9,825 bases of DNA from Labilithrix luteola (lineage in GTDB: Bacteria; Myxococcota_A; Polyangia; Polyangiales; Polyangiaceae), in assembly GCA_026225435.1 (NCBI GenBank), contig JAMFST010000749.1, forward strand, positions 1 to 9,825, read 5' to 3'. How positions within the stretch are numbered: position 1 is the stretch's first letter; each line of letters begins with the position of its first letter. Shown here one piece after another: positions 6,404 to 9,825 of this stretch. Below the pieces are notes generated by a model. The model was not told where the DNA came from and ran no database searches. It worked only from the letters and a program-made list of their open reading frames with translations. The position numbers and the translations under genes are program-made.

Positions 6404-7180
6404 ATGAAGAGCTTTCAGGAACGCGTCACGCTGCAGCTAGGAGAAGGCGCCAGCGCCGGCGTCGCGCAGGTGCAGCTGGCGCGCGCGGAGAAGATGAACG
6501 CGCTCGATCGCGGCATGTTCCTCGGCCTCGCCGAGGCGATCGAGGAGCTGCGCGGCTTGCAAGACGTGCGCGCCATCGTCCTCTCCGGTGTCGGTCGCTG
6601 CTTCTGCGCCGGCATCGACGTGAAGAGCCTGACGAACGGCGGCCCGGTCCCCTCCGACCTCGCGCCGCGCACGCACGGGCTGGCCAACCTCTACCAGCAC
6701 GTCGCCTGGGGCTGGCGCACGCTGCCGGTGCCGGTCATCGCCGCGGTCCACGGCGTCGCCTTCGGTGGCGGCCTGCAGATCGCCCTCGGGGCCGATCTTC
6801 GCATCGTCGCGCCCGACGCGCGCCTGTCGGTGATGGAGATCAAGCACGGCCTGATCCCCGACATGGCTGGCGTCGCCCGCATGGTCGCGCTCTGTCGCGA
6901 CGACCGCGCGCGCGAGCTCACCTTCACCGGCCGCGAGATCAGCGGCGAGGAGGCGGTGCGCTACGGCCTGGCCACGCAAGTCAACGCCGATCCGCTCGCG
7001 GAGGCGACGCGCCTGGCGGTCGAGATCGCCAGCAAGAGCCCGCAGGCCATCCGCGCCGGCAAGCGCCTCTTCAACCTCGCCTTCGACCGCGACACCAAGG
7101 CGCTCCTCGAAGCCGAGGCCGCCGAGCAAGCCGATCTGCTCGGCGCGCTGCTGGCGACCTTCGGCGCCGCCAGGGCCTGA
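6404..7180 (+). CDS. Crotonase-family enoyl-CoA hydratase/isomerase
   Basis: A 258-residue crotonase-fold protein, second of its kind in the locus. It has the oxyanion-hole motifs CFCAGIDVKSL (67-77) and HGVAFGGGLQIALGADL (116-132). Aligned by eye with rat hydratase, Glu145 (in SVMEIKHGLIPD) occupies the Glu164 position, Gln125 replaces Glu144, and Asp153 follows the conserved Pro. Glu145 and Asp153 correspond to two of the three acidic catalytic residues of dienoyl-CoA isomerase (Glu196 and Asp204 in rat), so isomerase activity or a modified hydratase is plausible. The ATG at 6404 was chosen because AGGA (6391-6394) precedes it by 9 nt and the protein then begins as crotonases do; the open frame extending upstream to 6155 overlaps the divergent ligase and is non-homologous. 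It is divergent from the ligase and convergent with the AraC gene, with only 6 bp between stops. Confidence 0.93.
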   Translation: MKSFQERVTLQLGEGASAGVAQVQLARAEKMNALDRGMFLGLAEAIEELRGLQDVRAIVLSGVGRCFCAGIDVKSLTNGGPVPSDLAPRTHGLANLYQHVAWGWRTLPVPVIAAVHGVAFGGGLQIALGADLRIVAPDARLSVMEIKHGLIPDMAGVARMVALCRDDRARELTFTGREISGEEAVRYGLATQVNADPLAEATRLAVEIASKSPQAIRAGKRLFNLAFDRDTKALLEAEAAEQADLLGALLATFGAARA

Positions 7181-7186
7181 CGGCGA

Positions 7187-7990
7187 TCACCCGCCGGCGA
7201 GAGACTGCCGGTGGTGCAGCGGCGCCACCCCGACCACCCGCTTGAAGGCATTGCTGAAGGCGCTCTCCGACTCGTAGCCGAGCGAGAGCGCGATCTGCGC
7301 CACCGAGGCGAGCTCGGCGAGCGTCCAGCGACGCGCCGGCTCGGCGTGGAGCCGCTGCAAGGTGCGGCCGATGCGCGGATCGGCGAGCGCGCCCAGCCAT
7401 CCTGACCGCGGCCGCTCGCTCTCCGGGCGTTGCAGGTAGGCGCGCAGGAGCTCGACGAAGAGGAGGTGAATCAGGTGATCGCTGACCAGCGCGGAGCCGG
7501 GGCGTTCGTCCTTCCCCTCCTCGCCGAGCCGCTCCACCAGCCAGGCGATGGTCCGCGCCTCCGGTGATCCGGCCGGCAGGCGGAAGATGGGCGGCAGCGC
7601 GCCCGTGAGGATCGCGGCGTCGGCCTCGTCGAGGGTCACGTGTCCGCCGATGACCACGACGTCGGCGACGCTTCCCAGGCTGGCGTGCCCGTCGCGCGCG
7701 CTGGCGAACACCTCCTTGGCGTCGACCGGCGCCAGCGACGGATCGCTGCCCAGGATGTAAGAATGTCCACCCGAGAAGAGGAAGCCCTCGCCCGCCTCGA
7801 GGCGCACCGGGCCGCTCTCGTCCCCGACCACCGAGAGCCAGCAGCTCCCGCGGATGACGGCGTTGAACTTCACCCCGTGGTAGGCGGCAGCGGAGGCGAG
7901 CCGGATCGACCAGTCTCCGCCCGCCGTCAGCTTGGCCGAGCGGTGGCTGTGGGCCCCGAGGAGCGCCAGGACGTCGGACAGAGGGTCCAC
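7187..7990 (-). CDS. AraC-family regulator with cupin sensor and truncated HTH domain
   Basis: A 267-residue AraC-type regulator starting at GTG 7990; the N-terminus DPLSDVLALL is typical of the subfamily with an AraC-type cupin ligand-binding domain. Residues ~1-200 form the sensor, with GVKFNAVIRGSCWL and LEAGEGFLFSGG visible. The C-terminal DNA-binding domain begins normally (RWTLAELASVA, 221-231) but jumps directly to QIALSLGYESESAFSNAFKR (232-251), the second-HTH signature. The first HTH recognition helix and the long linker helix, about 45 residues in relatives, are absent with the frame kept. Family members usually have about 300-315 residues, which agrees with a loss of this size. The final PxxYR is PLHHR. 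DNA binding is probably impaired. It is divergent from the SDR at 8044 (53-bp gap), the usual arrangement for a regulator and its target. It could be a decaying gene, a DNA-binding-defective sensor, or an assembly artefact. Confidence 0.85.
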   Translation of the reverse strand: MDPLSDVLALLGAHSHRSAKLTAGGDWSIRLASAAAYHGVKFNAVIRGSCWLSVVGDESGPVRLEAGEGFLFSGGHSYILGSDPSLAPVDAKEVFASARDGHASLGSVADVVVIGGHVTLDEADAAILTGALPPIFRLPAGSPEARTIAWLVERLGEEGKDERPGSALVSDHLIHLLFVELLRAYLQRPESERPRSGWLGALADPRIGRTLQRLHAEPARRWTLAELASVAQIALSLGYESESAFSNAFKRVVGVAPLHHRQSLAGG

Positions 7991-7999
7991 GACGTCAGT

Positions 8000-8017
8000 A
8001 TGGACGATATGGACGAT
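8000..8017. repeat. Perfect 9-bp tandem repeat in AraC/SDR divergent gap
   Basis: ATGGACGAT occurs twice back-to-back (8000-8008 and 8009-8017) in the 53-bp gap between the AraC-family gene and the SDR. AraC proteins commonly bind direct repeats, so this could be an operator half-site pair, but the 9-bp period is shorter than the usual ~21-bp spacing. The two ATGs are not in frame with the SDR. Confidence 0.4.
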
Positions 8018-8043
8018 CGCGCAGGGAACGCGGACCCGGCGTC

Positions 8044-8979
8044 ATGGTCGCCGGCTCGGTCGACCTCACCGGCTGCTTCGCCGTGGTCACCGGCGGGTAC
8101 GCCGGCATCGGAAAGGAGACGGTCCGCGTCCTGCACGAGCGCGGCGCGACCGTCGTCGTACCGGCGCGCGATGTCCCGAAAGCGACCATCGCCCTCGGCA
8201 ATCTGCCCCGCGTCCGCGTGCTCCCGCTCGACCTCGCCGACCCGGCCTCGATCCGCCGCTTCACGGCCGAGCTGCAGGACAACGCTCCGCCGCTCGACCT
8301 GCTCATCGACAACGCCGGGATCATGGCGACGCCGCTCCTGCGCACCGCTGGCGGCCACGAGCTCCAGCTCGCGACGAATCATCTCGGCCACTTCCAGCTC
8401 GCCGCCGAGCTGTGGCCGCTCCTGCGGCTCGCCGGTGACGGGCGCGGCGCGCGGGTCATCGTGCTCACCTCGGGCGGCCATCGCTTCGCCCCCGGTGGCG
8501 TCGACCTCGACGACCCGAGCTACGAGCGTCGCCCCTACGACCGGTGGCAGGCGTACGCCCAGTCGAAGACGGCCAACGCGCTCTTCGCGCTCGCCCTCGA
8601 TGCCCGCGGCGAAGCGCACGGCGTCCGCGCCTTCTCCGTCCACCCGGGGGTCATCTCCAGCACCGAGCTGAGTCGCAACCTCTCGCTCGCCGACTTCCAG
8701 GCCATCGGCCTGCGCGACGCCGAGGGGCAGATGCCGCCGGCGCTGGCTGCGCGGGTGAAGACCATCGAGCAAGGCGCCGCGACCACTCTCTGGTGCGCGC
8801 TCAGCCCGCAGCTGGCCGGGTCGGGCGGCGTCTACTGCGAGGACTGCGAGATCGCCCGCGCGGTCCCCGCCGACGACAAGAGCCTCGAAGGCGTCTTGCC
8901 GTGGGCGAGGGACGCGGCCGCAGTGGCCCACCTGTGGGACCTGAGTGAGCGCCTGACCGGCACACGCTTCACACTCTGA
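8044..8979 (+). CDS. SDR oxidoreductase, retinol dehydrogenase/WWOX-like
   Basis: A 311-residue short-chain dehydrogenase, predicted to interconvert an alcohol and a ketone or aldehyde with NAD(P)H. Motifs: TGGYAGIG (16-23), ArgAsp after beta-2 (PARD, 40-43; a basic residue here often means NADP(H)), DLAD (63-66), NAGIM (90-94), ATNHLGHFQLA (110-120, a stretch characteristic of retinol-dehydrogenase-like SDRs), catalytic Ser143 in LTSGGHR, Tyr171 and Lys175 (YAQSK), and HPGV (200-203). The extra C-terminal ~60 residues with a Cys pair (YCEDC) are usual for this group, which is longer than HSD10-type SDRs. ATG 8044 places the Rossmann motif at the expected distance; the Shine-Dalgarno is weak. 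It is probably controlled by the divergent AraC gene. Its role in the neighbouring acyl-CoA module is unproven and it may be independent. Confidence 0.92.
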   Translation: MVAGSVDLTGCFAVVTGGYAGIGKETVRVLHERGATVVVPARDVPKATIALGNLPRVRVLPLDLADPASIRRFTAELQDNAPPLDLLIDNAGIMATPLLRTAGGHELQLATNHLGHFQLAAELWPLLRLAGDGRGARVIVLTSGGHRFAPGGVDLDDPSYERRPYDRWQAYAQSKTANALFALALDARGEAHGVRAFSVHPGVISSTELSRNLSLADFQAIGLRDAEGQMPPALAARVKTIEQGAATTLWCALSPQLAGSGGVYCEDCEIARAVPADDKSLEGVLPWARDAAAVAHLWDLSERLTGTRFTL

Positions 8980-9000
8980 TCTCCGGACCTGGGCGCCCTC

Positions 9001-9363
9001 TCAGCGACGGTAGCCGCGGCGGTAGCCGCGATACGCCGGGCCGCGGTGCGCGTACCAGCGACCGTAGGCGGCGCGGTTGACGCGCCAGTGACCGACGAGG
9101 CTGCCGTAGATGGCGACGTTCGGCGAGACGAACACGGTGCGATCGCCGTTGTAGTAATACGGGCGCCCCACGTCGTCGTAGTAGACGACGTAGCCGTCGT
9201 AGTACTGCGGCTCGTAGCCGTCCTCGACGGGCGGCGGCTCCTCGTAGGCGACGGCCGGCGGCGGGGGCGGCGCCGGGCGCGCGTACACGGTGCATGCGGA
9301 AGAGGCCGCGGCGAGACCAACGGTCATCACGGCGGTGGCGAGTCGGGAGAAGGGAAAGTCCAT
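9001..9363 (-). CDS. Small Tyr-rich exported protein, possible lipoprotein
   Basis: A 120-residue protein of unrecognised function. The N-terminus MDFPFSRLATAVMTVGLAAASSAC looks like a signal peptide: Arg7, a hydrophobic core from ~8 to 20, then a Cys at 24. SSAC is not a standard lipobox (no Leu at -3), so lipidation is uncertain and ordinary signal-peptidase cleavage is possible. Then come a Pro-rich linker (PAPPPPP, 30-36), a Tyr-rich segment (about 50-75, including YYDGYVVYYDD and PYYYNGD), and a basic Arg/Tyr/Gly tail ending YRGYRRGYRR. The composition suggests a cell-envelope or outer-membrane-associated protein. ATG 9363 fits the signal peptide; ATG 9387 would lengthen the n-region by 8 residues and cannot be excluded. 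No good ribosome-binding site is seen for either. The stop lies 21 bp from that of the convergent SDR. The relatively AT-rich 113 bp upstream (9364-9476) presumably holds its promoter, but no clear boxes were found. Confidence 0.7.
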   Translation of the reverse strand: MDFPFSRLATAVMTVGLAAASSACTVYARPAPPPPPAVAYEEPPPVEDGYEPQYYDGYVVYYDDVGRPYYYNGDRTVFVSPNVAIYGSLVGHWRVNRAAYGRWYAHRGPAYRGYRRGYRR

Positions 9364-9476
9364 GCGCTCGATTGAAGCACGCCTCATGCCCGTGCGGGAC
9401 ATTCGCACCAGGCATTTTGCGTACTGGGCATTCCCGGTTTTATTCAATCCGTCGGGCACTTTTTTCCGCCTCGCGA

Positions 9477-9825
9477 TCACGAGGTCGCGACGGTCGCTGC
9501 GGTGGCGCCGCTCGCCTGGCGCACGGCCGCAGCGGCGGTGATCGCGGTCATCGCCACGATGGTGTCGACGTTGCTGTTGCGTTGCAGGACGGTGACCGGC
9601 TTGCGCATGCCGAGGAGGATCGGGCCGATCGCCTCGGCGCCGCCGAAGCTGGCCAGCAGCTTGTAGGCGATGTTGCCGGCGTCGAGCGACGGGAACACGA
9701 GCACGTTGGCCGCGCCTTTCAGCTCGCTGAAGGACCACTCCTCGCGCAGCAGCGGCGCGAGGGCGATGGCCGCCTGCATCTCGCCGTCGAGCCTGAGATC
9801 CGGCCGCGTGCCGCGGACGAGGGCC
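9477..9825 (-). CDS. maeB: NADP-type malic enzyme, C-terminal phosphotransacetylase-like domain (5' part outside window)
   Basis: The minus strand is open from the right edge to a TGA at 9477-9479, giving the last 115 residues of a larger protein. The segment DGEMQAAIAL, ANVLVFPSLDAGNIAYKLL, GGAEAIGPILLGMRKPV and VLQRNSNVDTIVAMTAIT is the typical end of the phosphate acetyl/butyryltransferase-like domain fused to MaeB-type malic enzymes. MaeB decarboxylates malate to pyruvate with NADP+ and is regulated through this domain; the malic-enzyme catalytic part would lie to the right. A stand-alone phosphate acetyltransferase (Pta) shares this fold, but LLGMRKPV followed by VLQR is more typical of the malic enzyme form. 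The internal ATG at 9779 is not the start. The C-terminal tail is Ala/Thr-rich. It is not obviously linked to the acyl-CoA genes. Confidence 0.85.
   Translation of the reverse strand, partial: ALVRGTRPDLRLDGEMQAAIALAPLLREEWSFSELKGAANVLVFPSLDAGNIAYKLLASFGGAEAIGPILLGMRKPVTVLQRNSNVDTIVAMTAITAAAAVRQASGATAATVATS

Noticed and set aside
9392..9408. GTGCG-N7-CGCAC inverted repeat upstream of the Tyr-rich protein gene
   Set aside because: Only 5-bp arms in GC-rich DNA with no second copy and no recognised regulator; expected by chance.
9397..9432. Three CATT-containing short repeats (9400, 9413, 9429)
   Set aside because: Spacing is irregular (13 and 16 bp) and the flanks differ, so no coherent repeat is supported.

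Overview
The window is high-GC DNA, roughly two-thirds G+C by eye, with strong third-position GC bias, dense gene packing, GTG as well as ATG starts and short intergenic gaps. This fits a free-living high-GC bacterium. The mix of actinobacterial/mitochondrial-style acyl-CoA enzymes with a Tyr-rich cell-envelope protein suggests a proteobacterium or myxobacterium-like organism, but no rRNA or other phylogenetic marker is present, so this is a weak inference. I see no tRNA, CRISPR array, insertion sequence or phage gene.

Layout: (1) 1-607 (-), a TetR-family regulator running off the left edge, divergent from (2) 701-3829 (+), a tight three-gene operon: thiolase, HSD10-like 3-hydroxyacyl-CoA dehydrogenase, LCAD-like acyl-CoA dehydrogenase. 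(3) 3830-3895, a 21-codon tail that looks like the C-terminus of a lost short-chain dehydrogenase. (4) 3900-6285 (-), a convergent two-gene operon: acyl-CoA ligase, then a PaaG-like enoyl-CoA isomerase/hydratase. (5) 6404-7180 (+), a second crotonase-fold enzyme, divergent from the ligase. (6) 7187-7990 (-), an AraC-family regulator that appears to have lost about 45 residues from its DNA-binding domain, divergent from (7) 8044-8979 (+), a retinol-dehydrogenase-like SDR. (8) 9001-9363 (-), a small Tyr-rich exported protein. (9) 9477-9825 (-), the C-terminal end of a MaeB-type malic enzyme.

Together, genes 701-7180 supply activation (ligase), alpha,beta-dehydrogenation (acyl-CoA dehydrogenase), double-bond chemistry (two crotonases), 3-hydroxy oxidation (SDR) and thiolysis (thiolase): a local beta-oxidation-type module, probably controlled by the divergent TetR regulator. 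The substrate cannot be read from sequence. Thiolase, HSD10-like and LCAD-like enzymes suggest a branched, cyclic or otherwise unusual acyl-CoA rather than plain straight-chain fatty acid.

Most notable: neither crotonase carries the canonical hydratase glutamate pair; the AraC regulator has a clean in-frame loss inside its HTH domain; and an SDR tail survives in the convergent gap. These are local oddities. I do not see evidence for a wholly new system here.
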